DNA of 64,000 nucleotides from Nocardia brasiliensis (GCF_011801125.1 NZ_CP046171.1:7885491-7949490); one strand, 5' to 3'. Shown: positions 47,398 to 57,353, counted from the stretch's first letter. Translations and numbers: made by a program. The notes: generated by a model not told the origin, from the letters alone.

Positions 47398-48501
47398 ATG
47401 GCAGACGAGAACACCGGAGGTGCGATGGCAACCAGGTCCGTGCCGCAGCCTCCGTTCTCACCGGAGCTGCTCGCCGACCTTCACGCCGGCAATCTCGCGC
47501 CCGAACTGCACGAACAGTTGTGGCCCGCGGTCCGGCGCGACGGGGAGGCACTGCGTTTCGTGCACGCCCTGGACGAGGTCAGCTCCGAATTGCGCGCGCT
47601 CGGCCGTTCCGACCGCGTCATCCACCGCATGCCCGAGGACGTCACGGCCCGGCTCACCGCGTTCGTCGACGGACTGGACGCGGACGGCGCGCCAGAGGAC
47701 GCGGGCGAGACGATCTACCACCTGCCGGTCGCCGGTGAAAACCACGATGGTGCAACGGTTCCCGACGATGCCGCACGGTCCGACGGCGCTGTTCGATTCA
47801 GCGGCGCTGCTCGGCTCGATGATGCCGCTGGGTCCAACGACTCCACTCGGCTCGAGGGCACTACTCGGTTCGACGATGCCGCTCGGTTCGACGATGCCGC
47901 TCGGTTCGACGATGCCGCTCGGTTCGACGATGCCGCTCGGTCCGACGGCGGTGACCAGCTCGACGGACCTGCTCGGCCCAATGGTCCCGCCGGGTTCTAC
48001 GACGCTGTGCGTCCCGGGGACGTGGCGGTCGCCGCAGGTGCCGTGCCGGAGCCCGCGGTACCCGCTGCAACGCCCGTCTCGCTGGACGAGCGGCGCCGGA
48101 GCAGGCTGCGCTGGCTCACCGCCGCGGCCGCCGCGGTGGCGGTCGTCGCGTGCGCCTCGATCGCGCTGACCGTCGTCCGGGGGAACGACACCCCGCCGGT
48201 CGCCCAGCCCACCTCGGAGGGCGCCGAGCTCGACGAGCCCACCGCGGCCGCCATGCTCACCGCCCTCGGCCGCAACGACGCCTCCGGCCTGCTCAGCAAC
48301 CCGGCCGCGCGAGAACGCTGCGTGCGCGCCAACGACCTGGAGCGCACTGTGCTCGGCTCGATGAACATCAGCTATCACGGCAAAGACGCGGTCCTGCTGC
48401 TGCTCACCGGCCCGCGCACGCCCAAGATCACCGCGCTCATCGTCGGAACCGGTTGCAGCACAGACGATCCGCAACGACTGACCGTGCAGGACATCGGCTG
48501 A
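47398..48501 (+). CDS. Putative anti-sigma factor of SigM (RsmA-like, Rv3912 position)
   Basis: This 367-residue protein has an N-terminal cytoplasmic domain (FSPELLADLHAGNLAPELHEQL) and a long Asp/Arg/Ala-rich linker containing RFDDAA repeats at about 158-181. One membrane segment lies at about 240-262 (LTAAAAAVAVVACASIALTVV) and an outer domain follows. It lacks the HxxxCxxC zinc motif of many anti-sigma factors. Position next to sigM and topology suggest it holds SigM at the membrane. The linker makes it longer than the roughly 250-residue mycobacterial protein. GAGGGA lies upstream of the ATG. Confidence 0.75.
   Translation: MADENTGGAMATRSVPQPPFSPELLADLHAGNLAPELHEQLWPAVRRDGEALRFVHALDEVSSELRALGRSDRVIHRMPEDVTARLTAFVDGLDADGAPEDAGETIYHLPVAGENHDGATVPDDAARSDGAVRFSGAARLDDAAGSNDSTRLEGTTRFDDAARFDDAARFDDAARFDDAARSDGGDQLDGPARPNGPAGFYDAVRPGDVAVAAGAVPEPAVPAATPVSLDERRRSRLRWLTAAAAAVAVVACASIALTVVRGNDTPPVAQPTSEGAELDEPTAAAMLTALGRNDASGLLSNPAARERCVRANDLERTVLGSMNISYHGKDAVLLLLTGPRTPKITALIVGTGCSTDDPQRLTVQDIG
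47869..47940 (+). repeat. Four perfect 18-bp tandem repeats in the anti-sigma linker
   Basis: TTCGACGATGCCGCTCGG is repeated four times without change, encoding FDDAAR. Degenerate copies extend on both sides (about 47770-48000). Copy number is likely to vary between strains without shifting the frame. Confidence 0.9.
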
Positions 48502-48642
48502 GTGAGCAGGCCCACCCGGCGGCGCCGAAGTGTGCCAGGCCACTGAGCCGAAGCTCACCGCACACTCCACCAGCGCAGGAACAATAGCCATTACGCTGTT
48601 GTTGACCGAGACGTCCGTCGATATCTGCCTGGGAAGGGCCTC

Positions 48643-49629
48643 ATGAGTGCGCCAGTACGTGACCTGATCATCGTCGGCTCCGGTCCCGCCGGCTACACCG
48701 CAGCGGTGTACGCGGGTCGTGCCGAGCTGCAGCCGTTGTTGTTCGAGGGCACCCAGTTCGGTGGCGCGCTGATGACCACCACCGAGGTCGAGAACTACCC
48801 GGGCTTCCGCGAGGGCATCATGGGCCCGGACCTGATGGAGCAGATGCGTGAGCAGGCCAAACGCTTCGGCGCCGAGATCCGCACCGAAGACGTCGACGCC
48901 ATCGACCTCAGCGGCCCGATCAAGACGGTGACCGTCGGCGACGAGACCTATCAGGCGTACGCGGTGATCCTGGCGATGGGCTCGGCGGCCCGCTACCTGA
49001 ACATCCCGGGCGAGCAGAAGCTGCTCGGCCGCGGCGTCAGCGCCTGCGCGACCTGCGACGGCTTCTTCTTCAAGGGGCAGGACATCGTCGTGGTCGGCGG
49101 CGGCGACTCCGCCATGGAGGAGGCCACCTTCCTGACCAAGTTCGCCGCCAGTGTCACCATCGTGCACCGCCGCGAGGAGTTCCGTGCCTCGCGCATCATG
49201 CTCGAGCGCGCCAAGGCCAACGAGAAGATCAAGTTCGTGCTCAATACCGAGATCGCCGAGGTCAACGGCGATACCAGCGTGACGAGCCTGACCCTGCGCG
49301 ACACCCGCACGGGGGAGACCTCGGAGCTGGCCGCGACCGGTCTTTTCGTCGCGATCGGCCACGATCCGCGCAGCGAGTTGGTCCGCGGCCAGGTGGAGCT
49401 CGACGACGAAGGTTACGTGCAGGTTGTGCACCCGTCGACGGCCACCAAGGTGCCCGGCGTGTTCGCCGCCGGCGACCTGGTCGACCACACCTATCGCCAG
49501 GCGATCACCGCCGCGGGCACCGGCTGCCGCGCGGCCATCGACGCCGAGCGCTGGCTCGCCGAGCAGGGTGACATCACTTCGAACACCCTCGAGCACGCGA
49601 GCAACACGGCGGCCGTGCCTGCCAACTGA
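48643..49629 (+). CDS. trxB: Thioredoxin reductase
   Basis: This 328-residue flavoenzyme has the FAD motif [15 protein letters not shown] at about 10-24 and the redox-active C135-A-T-C138. The NADPH motif is [10 protein letters not shown] at about 152-161, and the C-terminal FAD motif [15 protein letters not shown] lies near 280. It reduces the thioredoxin encoded next to it. GGAAGGG precedes the ATG. Equivalent to Rv3913. Confidence 0.96.
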   Translation: MSAPVRDLIIVGSGPAGYTAAVYAGRAELQPLLFEGTQFGGALMTTTEVENYPGFREGIMGPDLMEQMREQAKRFGAEIRTEDVDAIDLSGPIKTVTVGDETYQAYAVILAMGSAARYLNIPGEQKLLGRGVSACATCDGFFFKGQDIVVVGGGDSAMEEATFLTKFAASVTIVHRREEFRASRIMLERAKANEKIKFVLNTEIAEVNGDTSVTSLTLRDTRTGETSELAATGLFVAIGHDPRSELVRGQVELDDEGYVQVVHPSTATKVPGVFAAGDLVDHTYRQAITAAGTGCRAAIDAERWLAEQGDITSNTLEHASNTAAVPAN

Positions 49630-49708
49630 CCTCTCGCCCCCAGGGAGTGGTTCGCCCGCGTGGCCGAAAAGGCCACGGGGGCACCGCAATTCAGCAAGGA
49701 GAAGACCC

Positions 49709-50041
49709 ATGTCCGATAGTGCCAAGACCGTCGCGGTCACCGACGCATCCTTCGCCGACGACGTGCTGCTCAGCGAGAAGCCGGTGCTCGTCGATTTCTG
49801 GGCGTCCTGGTGCGGTCCGTGCAAGATGGTCGCCCCGGTGCTGGAGGAGATCGCGGGCACCCACGCGGACAAGCTCACCGTCGCGAAGATCGATGTCGAC
49901 GCCAACCCCGAGACGGCCCGCGATTACAAGATCCTCTCGCTCCCCACTATGATGCTGTTCCGCGGCGGTAAGCCGGTGAAGCAGATCGTCGGAGCGAAGG
50001 GCAAAGCCGCCCTGCTGCGCGAACTCGACGACGTCATCTGA
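49709..50041 (+). CDS. trxA: Thioredoxin
   Basis: This 110-residue protein carries the active site W34-C-G-P-C38 in VDFWASWCGPCKM and the cis-Pro region LSLPTMMLFRGG. AAGGAG precedes the ATG at good distance. It lies 79 bp after trxB and is surely co-expressed. Together they keep cytoplasmic protein disulfides reduced. It stands in the position of Rv3914 (trxC in M. tuberculosis naming). Confidence 0.95.
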   Translation: MSDSAKTVAVTDASFADDVLLSEKPVLVDFWASWCGPCKMVAPVLEEIAGTHADKLTVAKIDVDANPETARDYKILSLPTMMLFRGGKPVKQIVGAKGKAALLRELDDVI

Positions 50042-50230
50042 TCCTGGCATTCGACTGCCATAGGCACCAAAGGTCGTCGGGATCGACCGACGCGCCGTAG
50101 GATGCCTGGACCCGGGAATGCCGAATTCCCGTCCGGGTCTGAGACAATCGACCGATGCCGGTCGTGCGAAGGTGTATCCCATCGCATGAGTGGGTACCCG
50201 GATTGACGCGGAAGGAAAGGGCTCTCACGC

Positions 50231-51424
50231 ATGCACCGACTTCGTCACGGCGATAGCGGTCCAGCCGTAGCAGAGGTTCGGAGCACCCTGGCAAGTCTCG
50301 GGTTCTTGCACGCACACGTCGATGCCGACGGCGCCGACGCACGCGAGTACTGGAAGGACACCGAGGCGACCTTCGACCATCGACTCGACTCGGCGGTCCG
50401 CGCGTTCCAACAGCACCGCGGACTGCTCGTCGATGGTGTCGTCGGCCCGGCCACCTATCGCGCCTTGAAAGAGGCGTCCTACCGGCTGGGTGCCCGCACA
50501 CTGATCTATCAGCTCTCCGCGCCGCTGTACGGCGACGACGTCGCGACCCTGCAGCGCAAGCTGCAGGATCTCGGCTTCTACGTGCACCGGGTCGACGGCT
50601 ACTTCGGGCCGCACACGCACGAGGGGCTCACCTCATTTCAGCGCGAGATCGGCCTGGCCGCCGACGGCATCTGCGGGCCGGACACGCTGCGTTCGCTCGA
50701 CCTGCTCGGCGCCCGCGTCACCGGCGGCAATCCGCACCGGATCGCCGAGGAAGAGGTGGTGCACCGGGCGGGGCCGCAGCTCACCGGCAAGCGCATCGTG
50801 ATCGATCCCGGTCTGGGCGGACCGGACAAGGGACATCCGGTGCCCTCCGAATACGGCGACGTGTACGAGTCGGAGATCCTGTGGGACTTGGCAAGTCGGC
50901 TCGAGGGCCGGATGGCCGCGACGGGCATGGAGACGTTCCTGTCCCGCCCGTGGGGCGCCAACCCCACCGATGCCGAGCGGGCCGACACGTCCAACGCCTT
51001 CGACGCCGATCTGATGATCTCGCTGCGCTGCGCGACCAACCCGAGCCCGCTGGCCAACGGTGTCGCCGGCTTCTACTTCGGCAACTCCCATGGCTCGGCG
51101 TCGATGATCGGCCAGGTGCTGGCCGGATTCATCCAGCGCGAGGTCGTCGCGCGCACCTCGCTGCAGGACTGCCGGACGCACGCCAGGACCTGGGATCTGC
51201 TGCGCCTCACCAAGATGCCGACCGTGCAGATCGATATCGGCTATCTGACAAACGATTACGACGCCAACGTGCTCACCAACCCGCGCATGCGCGACGTGAT
51301 CGCGGAGGCCATCCTGATCTCGGTCAAGCGGCTCTACCTGCTCGGCCAGGACGACCAGCCGACCGGCACCTATACCTTCGCGGAATTGCTCGCCGAAGAA
51401 CTGGCCGCCGCCGACCGCATGTAG
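50231..51424 (+). CDS. cwlM: CwlM, amidase-like regulator of peptidoglycan synthesis
   Basis: This 397-residue protein has two PG_binding_1 domains (about 5-80 and 92-160) and an amidase_3 domain from about 187. The usual first zinc motif DPGHGG reads DPGLGG at 192-197, so the catalytic zinc site is probably incomplete. This fits a regulatory rather than enzymatic role: in mycobacteria, PknB-phosphorylated CwlM activates MurA and binds MurJ. The C-terminal TGTYTF at 378-383 lies where the mycobacterial phosphosite is found. No signal peptide is present, in keeping with a cytoplasmic protein. Equivalent to Rv3915. Confidence 0.92.
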   Translation: MHRLRHGDSGPAVAEVRSTLASLGFLHAHVDADGADAREYWKDTEATFDHRLDSAVRAFQQHRGLLVDGVVGPATYRALKEASYRLGARTLIYQLSAPLYGDDVATLQRKLQDLGFYVHRVDGYFGPHTHEGLTSFQREIGLAADGICGPDTLRSLDLLGARVTGGNPHRIAEEEVVHRAGPQLTGKRIVIDPGLGGPDKGHPVPSEYGDVYESEILWDLASRLEGRMAATGMETFLSRPWGANPTDAERADTSNAFDADLMISLRCATNPSPLANGVAGFYFGNSHGSASMIGQVLAGFIQREVVARTSLQDCRTHARTWDLLRLTKMPTVQIDIGYLTNDYDANVLTNPRMRDVIAEAILISVKRLYLLGQDDQPTGTYTFAELLAEELAAADRM

Positions 51425-51441
51425 GTCCACCCCGAAACCAG

Positions 51442-51480
51442 AAGGGCCCCGCACCGATTCACCGGTGCGGGGCCCTTTTC
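51442..51480. terminator. Strong bidirectional terminator between cwlM and the GNAT-like gene
   Basis: A perfect 15-bp stem (AAGGGCCCCGCACCG at 51442-51456 with 51463-51477) closes a 6-nt loop and is followed by TTTTC. On the minus strand it is preceded by the matching A run, so it serves both convergent genes. Confidence 0.92.
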
Positions 51481-51487
51481 GACACGT

Positions 51488-52213
51488 TCAGCGCACGCCG
51501 ACCCGGGCGGGCGGAGTCATCGACGCGGCCGCGAGCAGCTGATCGAGGGCGCGCTCGACGTCTTCCTTCCAGCCGTGATCGGAATTGATCTCCAGGCGCA
51601 GCCGCGGGAACTTGTGGTGCGGCGCGACCACCTCGAAGCCGACATCCTCCAGGAAATCGGCCTCGATCATGCAGGTCTCGGGGGAGCATTCGGCCGTCGG
51701 GCCCGCCGCGGCGCCCTTGATCGGCGCGATGATCCGCTCCATCAGCGTCATCGAGCCGAACCGCTCGGACAGCGCGTGCGCCGGGGGATCGGACCGGATG
51801 CCGAAGGCCTCGAGCGCCCGCACGCCACGGCGCACCAGATCGGCCACCACGGCCTGCATCAACTGATGGGCAACCTCCGCGTCCTGGTACGGGAATTCGG
51901 CCCGCAGCGTGGTCAGCAGGACCGCGTCCGGGCTCACCGGCGAGGTGGGGAAGAGGGTGGCGCGCGGCACCGCGCTCGGTGGCGAATACAGCGCACACCC
52001 GGCGACATTGCCGTCGACGTTGGCCACCTGCCCGCACGAGCCCCACTCCAGCAGGACCGTGGACAGCCAGGCCTCCTTCTCGAAGACCGGATCGCTGAAG
52101 CCCCGGGAGTCCTCGGCCACCGCGGGATCCATCTCCCAGAACACACAACGCCGGGAGTGCGCGGGGAGCTTGTCGAGCTCGCCGAGGGTCAGGGCCGTGA
52201 CGCTGGTCGCCAT
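51488..52213 (-). CDS. GNAT-like conserved protein (Rv3916c type)
   Basis: This 241-residue protein begins MATSVTALTLGELDKLPAHSR. The stretch GQVANVDGNVAGCALYSPP and the helix VAHQLMQAVVADLVRRGVRALEAFG look like an acetyltransferase fold. ECSPETCMIEADFLEDVGFEVVAPH looks like the late GNAT strand with the usual G-F ending. It is in the exact place of Rv3916c, of unknown function. ATG 52213 gives about the mycobacterial length; ATG 52255 (MSVDESES) is the alternative. Confidence 0.8.
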   Translation of the reverse strand: MATSVTALTLGELDKLPAHSRRCVFWEMDPAVAEDSRGFSDPVFEKEAWLSTVLLEWGSCGQVANVDGNVAGCALYSPPSAVPRATLFPTSPVSPDAVLLTTLRAEFPYQDAEVAHQLMQAVVADLVRRGVRALEAFGIRSDPPAHALSERFGSMTLMERIIAPIKGAAAGPTAECSPETCMIEADFLEDVGFEVVAPHHKFPRLRLEINSDHGWKEDVERALDQLLAAASMTPPARVGVR

Positions 52214-52441
52214 CGCTCTGCTCAGCCTCCAGCTCTCCGATTCATCCACGCTCATGCTCCGCCTCGCCTACGCTCGGCTCCGGCGCGCGGAGACGGTCCG
52301 GCCCTGTCGTCGGGCACTCGCTCATACCGCATCACTATTCACTCGCCAGCAAGAATAAGCGATCAACTGATCCCGCCTCATTCCACGTCGCTGTGCTGTT
52401 GGTAAGGAACTTGTGCTGGGCTCGATCCCGGAATCACACGT

Positions 52442-52454
52442 CGTCACAGTGACG
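52442..52454. promoter_or_regulatory. Inverted repeat CGTCA-N3-TGACG, copy 1
   Basis: CGTCACAGTGACG lies in the 296-bp gap between the parB stop and the GNAT-like gene, about 230 bp upstream of the latter's start. The same CGTCA-N3-TGACG form is found upstream of parA and rsmG. The rest of this gap shows no gene; it is locally AT-rich at 52488-52500. Confidence 0.55.
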
Positions 52455-52509
52455 TTTCAGTCCCGGGTCCTTACCTGTCGCATTCACAAGTTTATTTTTG
52501 CCACTTCTG

Positions 52510-53529
52510 TCACAAGTCGCGTTGGCTCTGTTCCATCAGGCGAACGATGCGCTCGAGGTCGTCGACCGAACCGAACTCGACGACGATCTTGCCCTTGCGT
52601 TTGCCCATGCTCACGATCACCCGGGTGTCGAACGAGCCGGACAACCGATCGGCCACATCCTGCAGACCCGGCATCTGGATCTGCTTGCGCTGGGGGGTAG
52701 GGGCCTCCTCCGGATCCGGGGCGAGCGCCTTCTCCTGGTTCGCGAGGATGACGGCCTCCTCGGTGCTGCGCACCGATAAGCCCTCGGCGACAATGCGCTT
52801 GGCCAGTTCGTCCTGCGCGTCCGCACCGCCTTCCAGACCGAGCAGCGCCCGCGCGTGCCCGGCGGACAGCACGCCCGCCGCGACCCGGCGCTGCACCGAG
52901 ATCGGAAGCTTCAGCAAACGGATCATGTTCGTGACCGCTGAGCGGGACCGGCCGATCCGATCGGCCAGCGCCTCGTGCGTGACGCCGAACTCCTCCAGCA
53001 GCTGCTGATAGGCCGCCGCCTCTTCCAGCGGGTTGAGCTGCACCCGGTGGATGTTCTCCAGCAACGCGTCCCGCAGCATCGACTCGTCCGCGGTCTCCCG
53101 GACGATCGCGGGGATGACGGTGAGGCCCGCCTCCTGCGAAGCACGCCACCGGCGTTCGCCCATGACGAGCTGGAACTTGTCGACCCCAGGCTCCAGCCGG
53201 CGCACCACGATCGGCTGCATCAGGCCGAATTCCTTGATCGAATGCACCAATTCGCCCAGCGCCTCCGCCTCGAACACCTGGCGCGGCTGCTTCGGGTTGG
53301 GTTCGATCTGCTCCGGCGGAATCTCGCGGTACACCGCGCCGCCGGACGCGAGGTCTTCCGCTTCCGGGTCAGGAACCCGATGCAGATAGGCCGAAGCGGG
53401 CTGCGGCCCGATCGGATCCAGACCGATGACGCTGGCCGCTTGACTGCTGAGCCCCGGCGCAGTCGCCGGTCCCGTCGGGATCAACGCGGCGAGACCGCGT
53501 CCTAGCCCACCCTTCTTCGCCTGACTCAT
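52510..53529 (-). CDS. parB: Chromosome partitioning protein ParB
   Basis: This 339-residue protein has a lysine-rich start ([18 protein letters not shown]) typical of the ParA-contacting end. The CTP-binding N-domain runs through box motifs IEPNPKQPR and G124-E-R-R127. The helix-turn-helix ([26 protein letters not shown]) is at about 183-208 and the C-terminal dimer domain is last. It loads on parS sites, many of which lie just upstream, and bridges origins to ParA. Equivalent to Rv3917c. Confidence 0.96.
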   Translation of the reverse strand: MSQAKKGGLGRGLAALIPTGPATAPGLSSQAASVIGLDPIGPQPASAYLHRVPDPEAEDLASGGAVYREIPPEQIEPNPKQPRQVFEAEALGELVHSIKEFGLMQPIVVRRLEPGVDKFQLVMGERRWRASQEAGLTVIPAIVRETADESMLRDALLENIHRVQLNPLEEAAAYQQLLEEFGVTHEALADRIGRSRSAVTNMIRLLKLPISVQRRVAAGVLSAGHARALLGLEGGADAQDELAKRIVAEGLSVRSTEEAVILANQEKALAPDPEEAPTPQRKQIQMPGLQDVADRLSGSFDTRVIVSMGKRKGKIVVEFGSVDDLERIVRLMEQSQRDL

Positions 53530-53599
53530 CGGTCCACTGACCCCTTCCTCGTTCCGCCACCACACCCGGTCTCATCGACCTGGCAAGTATCGCGCCAGA

Positions 53600-54601
53600 T
53601 CACTCCGCGCCTTCGGCGACCCGCACCACCGAGCGCGCCGCCATTTCCCGTCCGGCATCGAGGTAGCTCATCGCGCCTCGGGAGCCTGGATCATAATCGA
53701 GCACCGTCATCCCGTAGCCCGGCGCCTCGGAGACCTTCACGCTGCGCGGGATCACCGAGCGCAGCACCACGTCACCGAAGTGTCCGCGGACCTCCTCGGC
53801 GACCTGGTCGGCCAGCTTGGTCCGGCCGTCGTACATCGTGAGAATCACGGTGGACACGTGTAAGTCGGGATTCAGGTGCGCCTGCACCAGACCGATGTTG
53901 CGGAGCAGCTGACCGACGCCCTCCAGCGCGTAGTACTCGCACTGAATCGGGATCAGCACCTCCTTGGCCGCGACCATCGCGTTGACGGTAAGCAGGCCGA
54001 GCGAAGGCGGGCAGTCGATCATCACGTAGTCGATGTCGTACCCGGCGATATTGGCCTCCTGGATGGCGGCCTTGAGCCGGCCCTCCCGCGCCACCATCGA
54101 CACCAACTCGATCTCGGCACCGGCCAGATCGATGGTCGCCGGGATGCAGAGCAGACGTTCGTTGTGCGGGCTCTGCTGGATCGCGTCCTTGACCGACGCT
54201 TCGCCGATGAGGAGTTCGTAGCTGGACGGCACCCCCGAGTGATGCTCGATGCCGAGGGCGGTGCTGGCATTGCCCTGCGGGTCCAGATCGATCACGAGGA
54301 CCGTCATCCCCTGGTGCGCCAGAGCGGCCGCGAGATTCACCGCGGTGGTCGTCTTACCGACGCCGCCCTTCTGATTGGCGATGGTGATGATGCGTTGCTC
54401 GTGCGGTTTCGGCACTGTCACCTTTCCTGGATGCAATATCTGGCTAGCGCGTTGCGCTTCGGCCGCGATCGGGGTCTCGCTGGGGGAGATGTTCCCGAAC
54501 GGCGTGCTTCCGAATGTCTCCGCGTCGAAATTGCTGGAGTCCAGCATTCCCGGCACACGCGACGTAGTTTCCCGTGAAACATTCGCCGGACCGCTCGACA
54601 T
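53600..54601 (-). CDS. parA: Chromosome partitioning ATPase ParA
   Basis: This 333-residue ATPase has the deviant Walker A KGGVGKTT at 78-85 (signature lysines K78 and K83). Walker A' is VIDLDPQGNAS and Walker B is YVMIDCPPSLG. A variable 65-residue N-terminal tail precedes them. It drives origin segregation by binding DNA and ParB. AGGAGC is 6 nt before ATG 54601. A parS-like site lies inside codons 8-12 of the gene itself. Confidence 0.96.
   Translation of the reverse strand: MSSGPANVSRETTSRVPGMLDSSNFDAETFGSTPFGNISPSETPIAAEAQRASQILHPGKVTVPKPHEQRIITIANQKGGVGKTTTAVNLAAALAHQGMTVLVIDLDPQGNASTALGIEHHSGVPSSYELLIGEASVKDAIQQSPHNERLLCIPATIDLAGAEIELVSMVAREGRLKAAIQEANIAGYDIDYVMIDCPPSLGLLTVNAMVAAKEVLIPIQCEYYALEGVGQLLRNIGLVQAHLNPDLHVSTVILTMYDGRTKLADQVAEEVRGHFGDVVLRSVIPRSVKVSEAPGYGMTVLDYDPGSRGAMSYLDAGREMAARSVVRVAEGAE
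54567..54580. promoter_or_regulatory. parS-like site in the parA 5' coding region
   Basis: GTTTCCCGTGAAAC differs at one base from GTTTCACGTGAAAC, the ParB site of actinobacteria. It is placed inside the first codons of parA. Confidence 0.65.
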
Positions 54602-54886
54602 AGACAGCTCCTAACCCGAGAAACTCAGATCACGCGCGGCCGACGGAGCGTCGGCGCCGTGTCATCAAACAAGCTGCGTCGGATCGAACATGATGCCCAA
54701 CCGGGTTCGCGGCGCCCGATCGACCGAGCGGAGCCCTTGCCGCTGTCAACACCAGATCCTCCGTGGCACCAACGCTCACGCCCGACGTCCACTAGCTTGC
54801 CAGCCCCGAGCGGGATAGGAAAGCTGAATCGCGGCAACGGACGAAGGACACGCAAATCTGTCCCCATTCAGCCATCGATTCCCGAT

Positions 54887-54900
54887 GTTTCACATGAAAC
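54887..54900. promoter_or_regulatory. parS-like site
   Basis: GTTTCACATGAAAC, one mismatch to GTTTCACGTGAAAC, 286 bp upstream of the parA start. Confidence 0.75.
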
Positions 54901-54963
54901 CCCGCACCCGCCAAAGGGGTTACGAGGTCTCCGGCGGGTCGCCGGGCGTGCCGAACCCGATGT

Positions 54964-54977
54964 TTTTCATGTGAAAC
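54964..54977. promoter_or_regulatory. Weaker parS-like site
   Basis: TTTTCATGTGAAAC, two mismatches to the consensus, 64 bp from the previous site. Confidence 0.55.
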
Positions 54978-55022
54978 CGTTGGCGGCGTAGGGGAGTACG
55001 GGTCGAGCCACCAAAGGCAATA

Positions 55023-55035
55023 CGTCAGTGTGACG
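55023..55035. promoter_or_regulatory. Inverted repeat CGTCA-N3-TGACG, copy 2
   Basis: CGTCAGTGTGACG, extended here to ATACGTCA-GTG-TGACGTAT (55020-55038), a symmetrical 19-bp element. It lies about 420 bp upstream of parA within the parS cluster. Confidence 0.6.
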
Positions 55036-55104
55036 TATCCCCGGCAGAGGTCCGGTGCCCCCTCCGAGACCGAGCTGCCCCCTCCCCAAGATCGAATTCC
55101 CCAC

Positions 55105-55284
55105 TCGCCCAGTCGGGTCGCCCAGTCGGGTCGCCCAGTCGGGTCGCCCAGTCGGGTCGCCCAGTCGGGTCGCCCAGTCGGGTCGCCCAGTCGGGTCGCC
55201 CAGTCGGGTCGCCCAGTCGGGTCGCCCAGTCGGGTCGCCCAGTCGGGTCGCCCAGTCGGGTCGCCCAGTCGGGTCGCCCAGTCG
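55105..55284. repeat. 13-bp tandem repeat, 13 perfect copies plus a partial one
   Basis: TCGCCCAGTCGGG is repeated thirteen times without change from 55105 to 55273, and a fourteenth partial copy follows. Because 13 is not a multiple of three, all frames read through it as a 13-residue cycle, which explains the long false ORFs on both strands. There are no spacers. Confidence 0.95.
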
Positions 55285-55387
55285 CGCGGTGTCATGTCCT
55301 GCTGGATGGCTCGGTTGCGGATCGCGCTCCTTCTTAGTTGTTGGGGCGGGATACCGGTCGAGGGAGGCGGGCGCGGTGTCGCGGATT

Positions 55388-55401
55388 GATTCACGTGAAA
55401 C
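55388..55401. promoter_or_regulatory. parS-like site
   Basis: GATTCACGTGAAAC, one mismatch to the consensus, just past the 13-bp repeat array. Confidence 0.75.
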
Positions 55402-55577
55402 AGACGTAGCGGCCGATGGATCCGTTCGCCCGCGTCGGGGACGGACCGCCGTCCCGAACTCGTGGCGATAGGCGCCGGCGGGCACAACGGGGTGGCATTC
55501 CGCTATCGAGACCAAGGGGGCACACAGGTCTGTTGGGTGGGCTAGCGGTACGCGTCCCTGCTTTCCCAGCGCCCGAT

Positions 55578-55591
55578 GTTTCATGTGAAAC
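55578..55591. promoter_or_regulatory. parS-like site
   Basis: GTTTCATGTGAAAC, one mismatch to the consensus. Confidence 0.75.
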
Positions 55592-55904
55592 CGAGCGGCA
55601 TGGGCGCTCCGCGCTCAGCCTCCCAGGATTCGCAGCCCGGCGGACGAGGGGTAGAGCCGGCGCAGTCTGGATGGTGATCCCGGGTGCGCCAACGACGATG
55701 ATCGCGCCGAGCGCACTGGGGTGCCTGACGATAGAGGCGGAGCGTCATCCGGGACGGACAGCGCATACGCACAAGCGAGGAATCAACCTGTCCCTCCCCG
55801 CGAGACCGCGCACCGCTCGCCAGCACGGCGCACCAGACACTGGGACTAGGCACCGCACACCCGAGACCGCATCGGTACCGCGCACCGCTCGCCCCTGCCC
55901 CTGC

Positions 55905-55987
55905 GCATCGAGCATCGAGCACCGAGCACCGAGCACCGAGCACGGGCACGGGCACGGGCACGGGCACGGGCACGGGCACGGGCACGG
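55905..55987. repeat. 7-bp repeats running into 6-bp repeats
   Basis: Five 7-bp units (GCATCGA twice, GCACCGA three times, 55905-55939) are followed directly by eight perfect GCACGG hexamers (55940-55987). The GCAC core is common to both. Confidence 0.9.
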
Positions 55988-56200
55988 GCACCACGAGACC
56001 GCATCCGTCGCCCCCTCGCATCGCACCGGCCGTCGCGCATCGACCATCTCGCAATGCCCATGGGAATACGAGCACCAGAGATCGGGCACCAGATGCCGGG
56101 ACCTATGCACCGGGCAGTCGACACCGCTCGACGGACAACCCGGACAACAGACATCGCACACTGCGCACCGGGCACCTGACATCACAGACTGCTCGCCCGG

Positions 56201-56382
56201 CACCACTTGCCCGGCACCACTCACACGGCACCACTCACACGGCACCACTCACACAGCACCACTCACACGGCACCGCCCACACAGCACCACTCACACGGCA
56301 CCGCCCACACAGCACCACTCACACGGCACCGCCCACACAGCACCGCCCACACAGCACCGCCCACACAGCACCGCCCACACGG
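56201..56382. repeat. 14-bp tandem repeat, about 13 copies in two variants
   Basis: Units of CACCACTCACACGG and CACCGCCCACACAG alternate and then give way to runs of the second type. More degenerate relatives (CACCACTTG, GACACCACTCGCCGG) continue to about 56575. The + strand is almost free of T and poor in G here. Confidence 0.9.
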
Positions 56383-57113
56383 CACCACTTGTTGGACACC
56401 CGCTCACCGGACACATCACACGCGCAGCGCCACTTGTCGGACACCTGCTCTCCCGACACCACTCGCCGGACACCCGCCCGCCCGACACCACTCGCCGGAC
56501 CCCACCCGCCGGACACCCACTCACCCGCCGGACACCACACGCCCAACACCGCTCGCCCGACACCACTCGAGAGGCATCGAGCACCGCGTCAGGGTCCCGC
56601 TCGTCGGGGGGTTCGCGCCACCGGGGTGCTGCGTACCGCGCGCCTCGCGCCGGGCACCCAGACGTTATGGGGTGACAGCTCTGCGCTTCGCCCCGCATCT
56701 AGTTGGCAGGGAGGGTGGGGGTGATCGGCGACCTAGATGTCGGGCGTTCGCACAGTCAAGTCCGGATCCCCGTATACCGGCGCGCCTGTCTGAAAGCTGC
56801 GTGGTTGGCCAGCGATCGTGTGCCCCAAATCGGGGACGAATGTGCTTCGCCCCCCCGCGACGCTGAACCAGCACGCGCAGGCGTCTGCTGTTGGATCCGC
56901 GGGGTCGGTGCTGCAGCTTCCCGAATCCATCGCCGACTCTATCCACGCGGGCGCCGGATACTCGGTCAGGGTGGGCATCCACGCCTAAGACGAGAAGTCC
57001 GTGCCGTGGCCATTCCGATGATCCGAACTGACCGACAGCTCAGCCCGGCGGGATCGGATCTGTCGCGTTCGTTCATTCGGAGGAAGGCGTCGTCGCTCGT
57101 CTAAGCCTGCGTT

Positions 57114-57127
57114 GCTTCACGTGAAAC
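57114..57127. promoter_or_regulatory. parS-like site
   Basis: GCTTCACGTGAAAC, one mismatch to the consensus. Confidence 0.75.
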
Positions 57128-57339
57128 GTCGGCCGGGGTCGCCATTGGAGTCGCATGAGGCGGGTGCTCTGAAGGCGGACAGGTTTGGTGGATCCGCAGA
57201 TTCGGGGAGTAGTGCACTGATTGCAGTCACGAAGGGAGCGGAGGGTTGTTGGTGTCGTCGTTCAGGTGGGTCGGTCTCGGGCGATCTCCAATTGATGTTG
57301 TTGAGCCCTAGGTAGCCCTCTGGGGCCACGGTGACCAAT

Positions 57340-57353
57340 GATTCACGTGAAAC
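57340..57353. promoter_or_regulatory. parS-like site
   Basis: GATTCACGTGAAAC, one mismatch to the consensus; the same 14 bases recur at 55388 and 57784. Confidence 0.75.

Noticed and set aside
55105..55284. CRISPR array from regular short repeats
   Set aside because: The 13-bp units are directly adjacent with no spacers, and no cas genes are nearby. It is a simple tandem repeat.
55416..56675. 419-codon + strand ORF over the repeat region
   Set aside because: It reads the low-complexity His/Thr/Pro repeats, has no ribosome binding site or recognisable domain, and ends in repeat sequence.
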